This document shows positions 1 through 8,890 of a stretch of 64,000 bases of DNA, piece after piece. The stretch comes from Alkalihalobacillus sp. CinArs1 (lineage in GTDB: Bacteria; Bacillota; Bacilli; Bacillales; Guptibacillaceae), in the NCBI RefSeq assembly GCF_947387515.1, contig NZ_CANDOB010000001.1:186001-250000 (forward strand). Direction: 5' to 3'. Within the stretch, counting starts at the first letter, position 1. Each line of letters begins with the position of its first letter. The notes beneath the pieces were generated by a model. It made no database searches. It worked only from the letters and a program-made list of their open reading frames with translations, and was not told the DNA's origin. A program made the position numbers and the translations under genes.

Positions 1-160
1 TTACGCTTACTTCCTTTTCATCATATGCTACGACGCCTTTCCCTTCATCAAGGTAAACTTCAACAGCAACCACGCCGGTTAAGTCGAGTAATGCACTTCG
101 AATAGAAGACTTACATTGATGACTGGTCATTCCCTTAATGACAAATGTCGTTTCCTTCAC
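1..160 (-). CDS. Heavy-metal-associated (HMA) domain protein, CopZ-like; 3' end lies outside the window
   Basis: Reading the minus strand from the GTG at 158-160 gives a ferredoxin-like HMA domain of at least 53 residues that is still open at base 1. An AGAGAGG ribosome-binding site lies about 10 bases upstream of the GTG. HMA proteins carry Cu(I) or other soft metals to P-type ATPases or repressors through an MxCxxC loop. Here the loop reads GMTSHQC, so the first cysteine is serine and only the second remains. The rest of the fold (KSSIRSALLDLTGVVAVEV) looks normal for the family. Metal delivery may therefore be weak or altered. It could be a stand-alone chaperone or the start of a longer protein; the end is not visible. 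Confidence 0.7.
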   Translation of the reverse strand, partial: MKETTFVIKGMTSHQCKSSIRSALLDLTGVVAVEVYLDEGKGVVAYDEKEVSV

Positions 161-245
161 CCTCTTCACACCTCTCTTATTAAAACGATACTCCCTTTTC
201 ATTAAAGTATACCCATACGTTTGTTAATAAGACAGTCGTGTGACA

Positions 246-1862
246 TTACCGCAGCAATTGTTTAATCGTGAATGGAAGCATATCTAATAGTGTTTCGAAT
301 GAGTATGTTAATTCTAACCTTTCAGTCCATTTGTGTGCATCTTTCCCTTTAGGTCCAAGGTTCATGACAGGCACTTTTAATTGCTCGAGTGCTTCCAATG
401 GAAGGTTATATGATTGTCCAAACAACGGCATGTTATCACTCAATGGTTTAATTGTTTCTTTTGTCCTTTCAAGGCCAACGAAGCTAAGATCAGATAGTCC
501 CGGGAAATAGTTCTGATGCTTCAATACAACATTGTGCTTGTTCGCGCTATATGAGATGACCTCTTTGATCGTTTCTTGGATAAACGTATCATTACGCGAA
601 GAGACTGCAGGATAGAAAGGCGGATTGTAAAATAGGATGATCATCGGCCCATCCTCCTTGCATAGAGAAGCGAGGTCAAACACCATTCTCGTTGATAAAT
701 CTCGGTCACCTAGATCTTTATAGTTCGCCATGATATAGTCCTGTCGCCTTTTAATTTCAGGCTCTCCGAAAAGTTCTACTGCTCTATTAAGCAATTGATG
801 GTAGGAGAGGACGCGTACGTGGAATGGTTCAGGTCGAAAGGACTGAAGCTTAGAGAATGAACGAGCTCGATCTAAATAGTGGGTCTCGATTCGCTTAGCT
901 GCTTTTTCTGCAGACTTAAATAATTTATCGGTTATCTCCTGAATACTGCTCTCCATTCCAAGCACATTAAAAAGCGTGACACCTACATGGGGAATCTGTA
1001 CAGAATACTCTTCCTTCAAATCTTTTTGCATCAAATTTGTAGGAGGCGGCGTGACTTCCCCTTCAACAATTTCACTAAAATCCTGATTTAGCTCGAGCTC
1101 CCTTGTAACTTCTGCAGCCATATAATTTGCATTCAATCCAGAAAATGGCTCACCTACATGCGTTTCTTGCCCAAAACAGAAGAATCCCGGAAGCAATTTT
1201 CCGATCGATCCTGAGTAGACATACATATTCTGGTCGCCCGGATATTTAGTGAACACCGGCTCTGAGTTTAAGCAGGCTGTATACTTCAAATCATATTGTT
1301 CTGCAAGTTCGACAAGAATAGGAACAGCTTCGATCATGCCAATCGAATTCGCTTCTTCATCTGGTACAGTCAAGAGTAGAATATTGCCATCGAATTCTCC
1401 AAGGCTGGCTTTTTCTAACATACTCATTTGTAGAGCTAAACCAGATTTCATATCCATGACTCCACGTCCGAACAACCATTCTCCATGATTGAGGTCTTGT
1501 TGGACATCAAGTGGCAGCTTATCGCTATTTTTATAAAATTCTTCAGTTAGATCATACGGGCTGAACGCAAGGTTCTTCCACTGTCCATAATCTTCAACGT
1601 CGACAACATCAAAGTGGCTGATCAAGATAACAGTTTTCCTCGATGTTCCATTCTTTACTAGACCAGTTACAAAAAAACGGCCATCACTTGTTGGGTGAAG
1701 AGCAAGCTGCTCGGGATTTTTCTTAAAGTAAGGGAGGTCTTGCAGCTGTAGATGGATATATTCGGCAAGTGCTATTTCAGGATAAGATCCTGTGACGCTT
1801 TGGTGATCAACTAGTCTTGTTAACAAGTAAAGTAGCGTCTCTTTTGTTTGCCATTTTCCCAT
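246..1862 (-). CDS. yqjN: RocB/YqjN-type M20 family amidohydrolase
   Basis: A 538-residue M20 zinc peptidase-family protein resembling RocB (arginine utilisation) and B. subtilis YqjN; synteny with namA and rnz favours YqjN. Metal-site motifs are visible: SHFD (about residues 82-85), GRGVMDMKSG with Asp at about 137, and PDEE at about 167-170. The start is placed at the ATG at 1862 because AAGGAGGGC lies six bases upstream; longer reads into the upstream leader have no such site. The substrate is unknown. The family acts on amide bonds of amino-acid derivatives in the cytoplasm, so a role in amino-acid catabolism is an inference. It is divergently oriented to the phosphodiesterase gene next to it. 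Confidence 0.85.
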   Translation of the reverse strand: MGKWQTKETLLYLLTRLVDHQSVTGSYPEIALAEYIHLQLQDLPYFKKNPEQLALHPTSDGRFFVTGLVKNGTSRKTVILISHFDVVDVEDYGQWKNLAFSPYDLTEEFYKNSDKLPLDVQQDLNHGEWLFGRGVMDMKSGLALQMSMLEKASLGEFDGNILLLTVPDEEANSIGMIEAVPILVELAEQYDLKYTACLNSEPVFTKYPGDQNMYVYSGSIGKLLPGFFCFGQETHVGEPFSGLNANYMAAEVTRELELNQDFSEIVEGEVTPPPTNLMQKDLKEEYSVQIPHVGVTLFNVLGMESSIQEITDKLFKSAEKAAKRIETHYLDRARSFSKLQSFRPEPFHVRVLSYHQLLNRAVELFGEPEIKRRQDYIMANYKDLGDRDLSTRMVFDLASLCKEDGPMIILFYNPPFYPAVSSRNDTFIQETIKEVISYSANKHNVVLKHQNYFPGLSDLSFVGLERTKETIKPLSDNMPLFGQSYNLPLEALEQLKVPVMNLGPKGKDAHKWTERLELTYSFETLLDMLPFTIKQLLR

Positions 1863-2015
1863 GAGAATGCCCTCCTTCATCTCTCTATCGTTTTGCAAAT
1901 GAAACCCGTTTTTGGTAGGTTATATGAGAATCGAAAGACTTTTTAAAACATTTAAACTGTATATAATATTTTATACATACTGCTCTCGAAAAGACCAGCA
2001 AGAATGGAGGAAAAC

Positions 2016-2801
2016 ATGACGATTATCTTTGCACACCGAGGCGCAAGTAAACAGTGTCCAGAGAATACGATGAGTGCATTTAAACGAGCTGTTGAGCTAG
2101 GTGCCGGAGGGATTGAACTTGACATCCAGCTTTCTAGTGACCACGTGCCTGTCGTCATTCATGACAGGACGTTAAAGCGTACAGCTTCCGGTCGAAGCAT
2201 CGTTACCGAAACATCGTTTTCAGACTTAAGAAAGCACGATGCTGGAAGCTGGTTTTCACCATCGTTCAAAGGAGAAGTAATCCCTTCACTCGAAGAAGTA
2301 CTGATTTTCGCAAACGAGTTCCCTGACCTGTGGTTAAACATTGAGCTAAAGTATTATAGTGATACGAATACGGAGCTCGTAGAAAAAAGCGTACCACTCA
2401 TTAAGAAACATCGTTCAGAAAAAAACACCGTCATATCAAGCTTTGCACACAACCGGCTCGTCGATGTTCATAAGCTATGGTCGAAAGTGGAAACGGCTCC
2501 GATCTATAAGGCAAACTTAGAGGAACCGTGGGACTACGCAAAACAAATAAAAGCAAAAGCAATTCACCCTCAATTCCGTGCTGTTAATCGAGCACTTACA
2601 AAAGCATCACAGGCTCATGGAATTAATGTAAGACCCTATACCATTAACGATGAACGGCTCATCAAACAGTTCTTGGAATGGGAAGCGGATGGCATCATTA
2701 CAGACGTTCCAGATGTTGCACTAAAAATTATGAAGAACGAGCATATCCCTCAAGAAAGACGCAAGTGGTGGAAGGTGCTCTGGCAATACATTGTAAGGTA
2801 A
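2016..2801 (+). CDS. Glycerophosphodiester phosphodiesterase family protein
   Basis: A 261-residue GDPD-family TIM-barrel protein, the usual length for cytoplasmic UgpQ-like enzymes. The N terminus carries the catalytic HRG (residues 7-9) and the PENT segment (16-19). They are followed by IELDIQL and VVIHD, which supply the metal ligands and the second catalytic histidine. The family hydrolyses glycerophosphodiesters to glycerol-3-phosphate and an alcohol. There is no signal peptide, so a cytoplasmic role is likely. The ATG at 2016 follows GGAGG by five bases; the ATG at 2004 overlaps that site and was rejected. The namA gene follows 71 bases later on the same strand, probably in the same transcript. 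Confidence 0.88.
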   Translation: MTIIFAHRGASKQCPENTMSAFKRAVELGAGGIELDIQLSSDHVPVVIHDRTLKRTASGRSIVTETSFSDLRKHDAGSWFSPSFKGEVIPSLEEVLIFANEFPDLWLNIELKYYSDTNTELVEKSVPLIKKHRSEKNTVISSFAHNRLVDVHKLWSKVETAPIYKANLEEPWDYAKQIKAKAIHPQFRAVNRALTKASQAHGINVRPYTINDERLIKQFLEWEADGIITDVPDVALKIMKNEHIPQERRKWWKVLWQYIVR

Positions 2802-2872
2802 TCCTGATCTCAGATTTATTAATTGATCCGTGCTATACTTCAAATATTGTAATGAAAAGGAGCGAAAATGAA

Positions 2873-3892
2873 ATGACAGCAGCACTATTTACCCCTTATT
2901 CGATCAAAAACGTTACATTTGCAAACCGAATCGTTATGAGTCCTATGTGTATGTATTCCTGCGAAGCGCAGGATGGGAAGGCTACGGATTTTCATTATAC
3001 GCATTATACATCACGAGCGATGGGGAAAGTAGGACTCATCTTCACTGAAGCCGCTGCAGTTACGAAGCAAGGGCGTATTTCACCTGAAGACTTAGGAATC
3101 TGGAGCGATGAGCATATCGAAGGTCTCAAGAAAATTGTTCACCTCTCACAGGAACATGGAGCAAAGGTAGGTATTCAAATTGCACATGCAGGACGAAAAG
3201 CTAGGGTCGATGGCCCCATTCTTGCTCCATCGGCAATTCCATTCGACGATGGCATGAAAACCCCTGAAGAAATGACCAAGCAGCAGATCAATGAAACGAT
3301 CGATGCCTTTAGGGAAGGTGCTAGACGTGCGAAAGAAGCTGGCTTCGATGTCATTGAGCTACACGGCGCTCACGGTTATTTAATCAGTGAATTCCTATCC
3401 CCTCTTACGAATAACCGAAATGACGAATATGGCGGCTCACGTGAAAACCGTTATACGTTCCTACAGAGAACCATCGATTCAGTTAAAGAAGTGTGGGACG
3501 GCCCGTTGTTTGTTCGTATTTCTGCAGATGAGTATAACGAAGAAGGAAATAAGATCGATGACTTTATTTATTTTGCATCTGAAATGAAGAAGCAAGGCGT
3601 GGATCTCGTCGACTGTAGCACTGGTGGAATCGTGCCTGCAAAGATTAATCCGTATCCTGGATACCAAGTTACGCATTCTGAACAAATTCGTCATGGCGCT
3701 AAGATCGCTACTGGCGCAGTTGGATTGATCACTCACCCGCTTCAAGCTGAAGAAATCATTCAAAACGGACGAGCAGACCTCGTGTTTTTAGCGAGAGAGC
3801 TACTACGTGACCCATACTGGCCAAGAAAAGCTTCAGTTGAGCTGAATGCCGAACTTGAACCACCTAAGCAATATGAACGCGGTTGGAATTAA
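2873..3892 (+). CDS. namA: NADPH dehydrogenase NamA (YqjM), old yellow enzyme family
   Basis: A 339-residue FMN-dependent ene-reductase that reduces activated C=C bonds of enals, enones and nitro compounds with NADPH; B. subtilis YqjM has 338 residues. Diagnostic residues are present: Cys26 and Tyr28 in SPMCMYS, the HAGRKA segment and [13 protein letters not shown]. Cys26 is the redox-tuning cysteine of the YqjM subclass. The ATG at 2873 has AAGGAG about ten bases upstream and gives the family length; the open frame extends further upstream into the previous gene but without family similarity. A strong hairpin terminator follows directly. Its position beside yqjN and rnz matches the B. subtilis order. 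Confidence 0.95.
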   Translation: MTAALFTPYSIKNVTFANRIVMSPMCMYSCEAQDGKATDFHYTHYTSRAMGKVGLIFTEAAAVTKQGRISPEDLGIWSDEHIEGLKKIVHLSQEHGAKVGIQIAHAGRKARVDGPILAPSAIPFDDGMKTPEEMTKQQINETIDAFREGARRAKEAGFDVIELHGAHGYLISEFLSPLTNNRNDEYGGSRENRYTFLQRTIDSVKEVWDGPLFVRISADEYNEEGNKIDDFIYFASEMKKQGVDLVDCSTGGIVPAKINPYPGYQVTHSEQIRHGAKIATGAVGLITHPLQAEEIIQNGRADLVFLARELLRDPYWPRKASVELNAELEPPKQYERGWN

Positions 3893-3909
3893 TTTCACTA
3901 AAGATATAC

Positions 3910-3956
3910 AAAAGACCCTAAGAAGCAGTGATTTCACCTGCTACTTAGGGTCTTTT
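3910..3956. terminator. Bidirectional intrinsic terminator between namA and rnz
   Basis: AAAAGACCCTAAG at 3910-3922 pairs with CTTAGGGTCTTTT at 3944-3956, extended by AGCAG/CTGCT around a short loop. A/T tracts on both sides let it stop namA on the plus strand and the convergent rnz on the minus strand. Confidence 0.9.
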
Positions 3957-3978
3957 ACTAAAAGGAAACTTCTTCCAC

Positions 3979-4899
3979 TCACTTGTTACGCTGTTTGATG
4001 GTTATCGAACTATGGTCCATCACGATCTGAGTGTTCGGAAATATTTCTTTCGCTTCCTCTACCATTCGATCGAGATCTTCTTCTTGATACCGTGAACTAA
4101 TGTGAGTAAGTGCGAGCTGACTAACTTCTGCATCGCGCGCAATTTTCGCTGCTTCTACAGTAGTAGAATGAAAATAATCGTAAGCAAGTGTTTCTTTCTC
4201 ATTCGAGAACGTTGCTTCATGTACAAGTAAATCTGCTCTGCGCGCTAATGTAATGGTTTTTTGACTATACCGAGTATCTCCACAGATTACGATACAACGA
4301 CCACTTATAGGCGGCCCCGTAACCTCTTCTGGTGTTATCGTTTTTCCATCATGTTCGATCTGACCACCTGCTTTTAATATTCGATAAGATGGCCCTGGTT
4401 GAACGCCTAGCTTTTTAAGTTTCCTTACATCTAATCGTCCTGGTTTGTTGGATTCTTGAATTCTATACCCGAAACTAGTTATGCCGTGCTCTAGTAGAGC
4501 TACTTGGATTGTATAGTCGTCAATATGAATTTCAGTATCCTCATTAACCTCGATGACGGTAAGAGGGTAACGAAGGTATGTACCACTTACTTTTAAGGAA
4601 GCTTGTATAAATTCTTCTAGCCCTGCTGGTCCATAGATCGTTAGTTCGGATTCTCCGCTCTGGAAGGAGCGACTCCCAAGTAGACCTGGCAAGCCGAAAA
4701 TGTGATCGCCATGTAAATGCGTAATAAAAATCTTTGTAATTTTACTCAACGTGATAGTTGAGGTCAATATTTGATGCTGTGTAGCCTCACCACAGTCGAA
4801 AAGCCATATCTCTCCGCTTTCAAGACGCAGAGCCGATGAGCTCACGTTTCGTTTCGTGGATGGTACGCCAGCACCGGTACCAAGAAATAGAAGCTCCAC
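3979..4899 (-). CDS. rnz: Ribonuclease Z (tRNA 3' endonuclease)
   Basis: A 306-residue metallo-beta-lactamase-fold endonuclease that removes the 3' trailer of tRNA precursors lacking an encoded CCA. The zinc motif HLHGDH is at residues 61-66, preceded by the FDCGEATQ strand. The later metal ligands CGDTRYS and the LTHISSRY segment are present, as is the flexible-arm region with GPPISGRC. Length matches B. subtilis Rnz (307). Translation starts with GTG at 4899, preceded by AAAGGAGAG. It is convergent with namA, sharing the terminator, and divergent from the CPBP protease gene. Confidence 0.95.
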   Translation of the reverse strand: MELLFLGTGAGVPSTKRNVSSSALRLESGEIWLFDCGEATQHQILTSTITLSKITKIFITHLHGDHIFGLPGLLGSRSFQSGESELTIYGPAGLEEFIQASLKVSGTYLRYPLTVIEVNEDTEIHIDDYTIQVALLEHGITSFGYRIQESNKPGRLDVRKLKKLGVQPGPSYRILKAGGQIEHDGKTITPEEVTGPPISGRCIVICGDTRYSQKTITLARRADLLVHEATFSNEKETLAYDYFHSTTVEAAKIARDAEVSQLALTHISSRYQEEDLDRMVEEAKEIFPNTQIVMDHSSITIKQRNK

Positions 4900-4988
4900 T
4901 TAACTCTCTCCTTTCGAACACCTTTTGTCGCAAATCGATGTTTTATCCTTTAAACTAGTTAGTATACTACAATCCTAGGAGTACACTC

Positions 4989-5588
4989 ATGCTTAGAAAT
5001 AGAAAGGTTATTATTTCGATCATCATTGCTCATTTGCTGCTTTTCTCAAGTTTCTTCCTGCTTTCTGACTTGTTCTTTTGGCAAGCTTTCACTTTATCCT
5101 TATTCCTATTGATCTTGTACTCATATCGATCTGCATCATGGAAAAAGGTCACATATAATCACGTTCTCATCGGTGTTGGAAGTGGTGTCCTTCTCTACCT
5201 TATCTTTTATATAGGGAAGCAAATAATGCTCATGTTGTTCCCTGATATGATCGCAAGTTTGCAATCGTTGTATAACCTGATTTCACCAAAAGAAACGTGG
5301 CATTACATAAGTCTTATTCTAATCATCATCCCTGGAGAAGAGTTATTTTGGCGAGGGTTTGTACAAGGTAAAATGGATAAAACTCAAAGTACTTCTTCAA
5401 TTCTATTGGCTACTGTACTGTATGCGAGTGCACACATCTATGCAGGCACGTTTTTATTGATAGTCGCTGCTCTACTAGCAGGCTTTACTTGGGGATACCT
5501 CTATAATCGAACGAGAACGATGACTGTTCCGATTTTGTCACACCTCGTATTTGACTTGATGCTTCTCGTTTTCTTTCCTCTTCTTTGA
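4989..5588 (+). CDS. CPBP family intramembrane metalloprotease
   Basis: A 199-residue polytopic membrane protein with about five to six hydrophobic segments. The CPBP (Abi) glutamate motif is visible as PGEELFWRG, Glu117-Glu118 with Arg122. The second and third motifs follow: a histidine in ASAHIYAG and SHLVFD near the C terminus. The family includes CAAX-type prenyl endopeptidases and bacteriocin-immunity proteins; the target here is unknown. AGGAG lies seven bases before the ATG. A terminator follows immediately, so it is probably a single-gene transcript, divergent from rnz. Confidence 0.85.
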   Translation: MLRNRKVIISIIIAHLLLFSSFFLLSDLFFWQAFTLSLFLLILYSYRSASWKKVTYNHVLIGVGSGVLLYLIFYIGKQIMLMLFPDMIASLQSLYNLISPKETWHYISLILIIIPGEELFWRGFVQGKMDKTQSTSSILLATVLYASAHIYAGTFLLIVAALLAGFTWGYLYNRTRTMTVPILSHLVFDLMLLVFFPLL

Positions 5589-5606
5589 CCGTTTCATCTC
5601 ATGCAT

Positions 5607-5645
5607 GAGGTTCTTTTTGAAAGCATAAGAACCTCTTCTTTTTCT
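5607..5645 (+). terminator. Intrinsic terminator after the CPBP protease gene
   Basis: GAGGTTCTT at 5607-5615 pairs with AAGAACCTC at 5627-5635, followed by a T-rich run (ttctttttct) on the plus strand. Confidence 0.85.
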
Positions 5646-5742
5646 ACTCTATATTGTGTGCAACTCGTTCGCATACCCATGTTAAAGTAGGAAGCAAGCG
5701 TTCAAAATTTGATAAGAGAATTGCCTGAAACCAAAAAGAATT

Positions 5743-7020
5743 CTATTTCTTATTCTTATATTTCCAAAGAAAATCTCGATCTAGACTTGTTCCTCTTCTT
5801 TTTTCATCACGTAGTTTGTGACTTCCGTCTTTTTGCAGCTGATTTCCCTTTAGCAATGAACCCTCACCGAATTTCTTTCTGATCGAACCGATCGTGTCAT
5901 ATAGGTCAGCTCGCTTAGAATCTTCCTCAAAGGAAAACAGATCGAGCTGTACTGTCGCTTCATCACGGTCGACGAGCTGTTGACCAGTTATGCCTAGCAA
6001 GCGGATCGGCTGACCAGACCAGTTCTTTGAAAAAAGGTATTTTGCTGCCTCTAAGATGTCTGCTGATTTCGAGATTGGGTTTTGTAATTTCCTGCTTCTC
6101 GTAATCGTTGTCCTGTCACTATAGCGAATGGTTAACTGCACATTGAAACTTAAAACACCTTTTTGCTCCATCCGTTTTGCGACTGAGTCTGAAAGATTTG
6201 TGAGCGCAGTATACACTCTTTGGCGATCCACTAAGTCTTCTGGGAAAGTAGAAGAATTGCCTACGCTTTTAAAATCGTCGATCGCATCGGGGTCTACTGG
6301 CCGATCGTCGATACCATTTGCGCGCTCGTGCAACCTTTTCCCATTAATCCCGAGCTTGATTTCGAGTTGCACCGGGTTTGCTTTCGCGAGCTCCCCTATC
6401 GTCGTGATGTTTAATTCTTTAAGTTTCTCTTTCGTTTTCTTACCAACTCCATGCATTTCTCCAACATCAAGCGGCCAAAGGATTTCGTCGATCTGTCTTT
6501 TACGTAATATAGTGATACCAAGCGGCTTTTTCATATCGGAAGCCATCTTTGCTAAGAATTTATTAGGTGCAATGCCGATGCTGCATGGAATGCCAATTTC
6601 TTTAAAAATCCGTCTTTGAATCTCCTCTGCAATCGACACCGGATTGGTTCCCTTGCAATCGTCTGTGATATCTAGATACCCTTCATCGATCGAGACGGGT
6701 TGAACAAGTGGCGTATACGATTCTAGAAGCTCGAAAATTTGCAGGGAAGTTTGCCGATATAGCGGAAAGTTTGGTGGCATTACTAAAAGCTCTGGGCAGT
6801 GCTTCCTCGCCTCCCATAGTGGCATTGTCGTCTTTACCCCCATTTTTCGAGCTTCATAGCTACTCGTTACAACGATTCCCTTTCTTTCTTCAACATTACC
6901 CGCGATAGCAAGCGGCTTTCCTCGAAGGTCTGGGTTATGAGCCGCTTCAACAGAAGCATAGAAACTGTTCATATCGACATGAAAAATAATTCTCCCACCG
7001 CTTTTATTGAATTGACTCAT
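5743..7020 (-). CDS. polY1: Y-family DNA polymerase IV (YqjH/PolY1 type)
   Basis: A 425-residue translesion DNA polymerase. The palm carries the catalytic carboxylates in FHVDMNSFYASVE near the N terminus and in PVSIDEGYLDIT. The HhH thumb motif follows (MHGVGKKTKEKL), then the little-finger domain. A short C-terminal tail, LDLFSFE, resembles a beta-clamp-binding peptide (QxxLxLF-like, in VQLDLFSF). The ATG at 7020 is preferred because AAGGAGG lies nine bases upstream; the GTG six bases earlier is too close. It replicates past damaged bases at stalled forks. No obvious LexA box (CGAAC-N4-GTTCG) was found in the short upstream gap. Confidence 0.93.
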   Translation of the reverse strand: MSQFNKSGGRIIFHVDMNSFYASVEAAHNPDLRGKPLAIAGNVEERKGIVVTSSYEARKMGVKTTMPLWEARKHCPELLVMPPNFPLYRQTSLQIFELLESYTPLVQPVSIDEGYLDITDDCKGTNPVSIAEEIQRRIFKEIGIPCSIGIAPNKFLAKMASDMKKPLGITILRKRQIDEILWPLDVGEMHGVGKKTKEKLKELNITTIGELAKANPVQLEIKLGINGKRLHERANGIDDRPVDPDAIDDFKSVGNSSTFPEDLVDRQRVYTALTNLSDSVAKRMEQKGVLSFNVQLTIRYSDRTTITRSRKLQNPISKSADILEAAKYLFSKNWSGQPIRLLGITGQQLVDRDEATVQLDLFSFEEDSKRADLYDTIGSIRKKFGEGSLLKGNQLQKDGSHKLRDEKRRGTSLDRDFLWKYKNKK

Positions 7021-7086
7021 TAACACCAGCCTCCTTCCTCTTTAGGATGATCTGAAAACCATAAGCTATCACGAGCGATAAACCTC

Positions 7087-7118
7087 TGCAAAAAAAAGAC
7101 AGGAAAAGTTCCCGTCTT
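7087..7118 (-). terminator. Intrinsic terminator of the MarR-family gene
   Basis: On the minus strand AAGACGGGAA pairs with TTCCTGTCTT (one G-U), loop CTTT, followed by an eight-T run. The stem begins at the stop codon of the regulator gene. Confidence 0.85.
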
Positions 7119-7605
7119 ACAAATCACGCTCTTTCTGCTTTTCGATCCAATTGACGAACTCACTACCATGAAAGTGTTTGTTAAATTCAAGCTGAAATTG
7201 ATAAAGCTCATCTAGAAATGCTGCATGTTCAGCAGAACGTCTACGATATTCATCTATGTATTCTCCAACAGAATACGAGTATTTCGTACTTGCGTCAATC
7301 TTCGTTAAACCTGATTCTGTTAATTTAACATAAGATATTCTTCGATCGCTAGCTTTCTTTTCTATTGCGACGAACCCTTTATTTTTTAAGCGTTTTAAAA
7401 CTTGCATCACAGTAGAAACGTCCCAAAGCCCTACTTCAGATATTCTCGTTATCGTTACCTCTGTTTCGGTGTATACGATCCACATCACATGCTGTTCTGC
7501 CTGTGTAAGACCAATTTCTCTTGCGTTTTTTTGCCATTCATTTTCGAGTACTTTGTATGTTCCTCTCATGTAGTTTAATAGTTTGTGAGTTCGAATAGAG
7601 TCCAT
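7117..7605 (-). CDS. MarR family transcriptional regulator
   Basis: A 162-residue winged-helix regulator. Residues about 35-110 hold the MarR core: a recognition helix (WDVSTVMQVLKRL) and the wing KKASDRRISYVKLTESG. The N-terminal helix and the VMWIVY and ISEVGLWDVST segments recall the ScoC/Hpr subgroup of Bacillus, but the protein is shorter than ScoC. The ATG at 7605 is chosen; the frame stays open 18 bases further to a TTG lacking a ribosome-binding site. A 29-base inverted repeat just upstream may be its own operator. The ligand and targets are unknown. Confidence 0.82.
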   Translation of the reverse strand: MDSIRTHKLLNYMRGTYKVLENEWQKNAREIGLTQAEQHVMWIVYTETEVTITRISEVGLWDVSTVMQVLKRLKNKGFVAIEKKASDRRISYVKLTESGLTKIDASTKYSYSVGEYIDEYRRRSAEHAAFLDELYQFQLEFNKHFHGSEFVNWIEKQKERDL

Positions 7606-7628
7606 GATTAACACCACTTCCAATATAT

Positions 7629-7657
7629 TGTTAAATTATCACGAATATAGTTTAACA
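7629..7657. promoter_or_regulatory. Inverted repeat upstream of the MarR gene, possible auto-operator
   Basis: TGTTAAA at 7629-7635 and TTTAACA at 7651-7657 form a dyad with further partial symmetry (TTAT/ATAG) inside. It sits 24 bases before the start codon. MarR proteins commonly bind such AT-rich dyads over their own promoters. That this one is used is an inference. Confidence 0.5.
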
Positions 7658-7685
7658 TATTTTAACTTTACATTTTCCAATTTAA

Positions 7686-7722
7686 TAGTAAAAAGGCTGC
7701 CTAGACTAGCTAGACAACCTTA
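7686..7722 (-). terminator. Intrinsic terminator of the PepT-like peptidase gene
   Basis: Minus-strand AAGGTTGTCTAG pairs fully with CTAGGCAGCCTT using two G-U pairs, then TTTTT. On the plus strand the same positions are mismatches, which shows that it evolved to act on the minus strand. Confidence 0.85.
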
Positions 7723-7746
7723 AACCGTAACTAAATTGTGAAGAAT

Positions 7747-8865
7747 TTACCCTTTTGCTACTTCTTTAATGATCGCAACAACTGCTTCAGAGACTTTTAT
7801 CAATTCTTTCACAGGCATACGCTCATTTGTCGTGTGGATCTCTTCATATCCTACTGCAAGATTAACTGTAGGTATACCATGACCCGCAATGATATTCGCG
7901 TCACTTCCACCACCGCTCGTTAATAGTTCAGGCGAGCGACCAATCTCGTTCATCGCTCTCTTCGCAACTTCAACTACATGATCTCCCTCACCAAATTTAA
8001 AGCCTGGGTACATGACTTGGATATCAAGGTCCACCGATCCACCCATTTCTTCTGCAGTTGTTTCGAAAGCTTTTTTCATTTTCTCCACTTGAGCTTCCAT
8101 TTTTTCTGGCACGAGTGAACGGGCTTCCGCTAACACTTCAACGTAGTCACATACGATGTTTGTTTGCGATCCACCTTCAAAACGACCAATATTTGCAGTG
8201 GTTTCATCATCAAGTCGACCAAGCGGCATTTTGGCAACAGACTTAGAAGCAATCGTAATTGCAGAAACACCTTTTTCTGGCGCAACACCAGCGTGCGCAG
8301 TCTTACCGTGAATTTTTGCTAGGATCTTTGCTTGAGTTGGAGCAGCTGTAATGATTTTACCAACTTCTCCGTCACTGTCTAACGCATAGCCATATTTTGC
8401 AATAAGCTTTTCGGGATCAAGTACTTTTGCACCTTGCAGTCCAGATTCTTCTCCAACGGTGATGATGAATTGGATTGTCCCGTGCTGGATGTTTTGCTCT
8501 TTTAGAACACGGATTGCTTCAAACATAGCTGCTAAGCCCGTCTTATCATCCGCTCCTAGGATCGTCGTTCCATCAGTACGAACATATCCATCTTCTACAG
8601 TTGGCTTAACTCCTTGTCCTGGAACAACAGTATCCATATGAGAAGTGAAGTATATACTATCGGCTTCCACGTTACCCTTCAGTGTACAAATAAGGTTACC
8701 CGCTTCGTGTTCTGTTTTTTCAGCAGCATCATCTTCTTCTACTTCGACACCTAGAGAAGTGAATTTTTCTTTTAAAATGGCTGCGATGCGCTTTTCTTTT
8801 TTTGTTTCTGAATCAATCTGTACGAGTTCTAAAAACTCATCGAGTAAACGTTGCTCATTAATCAT
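7747..8865 (-). CDS. yqjE: Tripeptidase T-like M20/M25 family peptidase (YqjE)
   Basis: A 372-residue zinc aminopeptidase-family protein, close in length to B. subtilis YqjE. Metal-binding and catalytic motifs appear in order: TSHMDTVVPG, GADDKTGLAAM, GEESGLQGAK, then ALDSDG and a C-terminal TVNLAVGYEEIHT with the last histidine ligand. The lid/dimerisation domain lies between. The family cleaves N-terminal residues from small peptides in the cytoplasm. AGGAGG lies eight bases before the ATG. It follows the carboxyltransferase gene by only 25 bases, so it is probably the last gene of the mcm operon, ended by the terminator at 7686-7722. Confidence 0.9.
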   Translation of the reverse strand: MINEQRLLDEFLELVQIDSETKKEKRIAAILKEKFTSLGVEVEEDDAAEKTEHEAGNLICTLKGNVEADSIYFTSHMDTVVPGQGVKPTVEDGYVRTDGTTILGADDKTGLAAMFEAIRVLKEQNIQHGTIQFIITVGEESGLQGAKVLDPEKLIAKYGYALDSDGEVGKIITAAPTQAKILAKIHGKTAHAGVAPEKGVSAITIASKSVAKMPLGRLDDETTANIGRFEGGSQTNIVCDYVEVLAEARSLVPEKMEAQVEKMKKAFETTAEEMGGSVDLDIQVMYPGFKFGEGDHVVEVAKRAMNEIGRSPELLTSGGGSDANIIAGHGIPTVNLAVGYEEIHTTNERMPVKELIKVSEAVVAIIKEVAKG

Positions 8866-8890
8866 GGTGTATGCCTCCTATACCACTTGA

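Noticed and set aside
2678-2872. N-terminal extension of namA
   Set aside because: The frame is open upstream but overlaps the phosphodiesterase gene and has no similarity to the family; the 2873 start gives the expected length and Cys26 numbering.
4989-5588. Phage-abortive-infection (Abi) function for the CPBP protein
   Set aside because: The Abi name is historical; no defence genes are nearby and the CPBP motif indicates a membrane protease.
7021-7095. LexA box for polY1
   Set aside because: No CGAAC-N4-GTTCG-like sequence could be found in the short upstream gap; the gene may be constitutive or read from further upstream.
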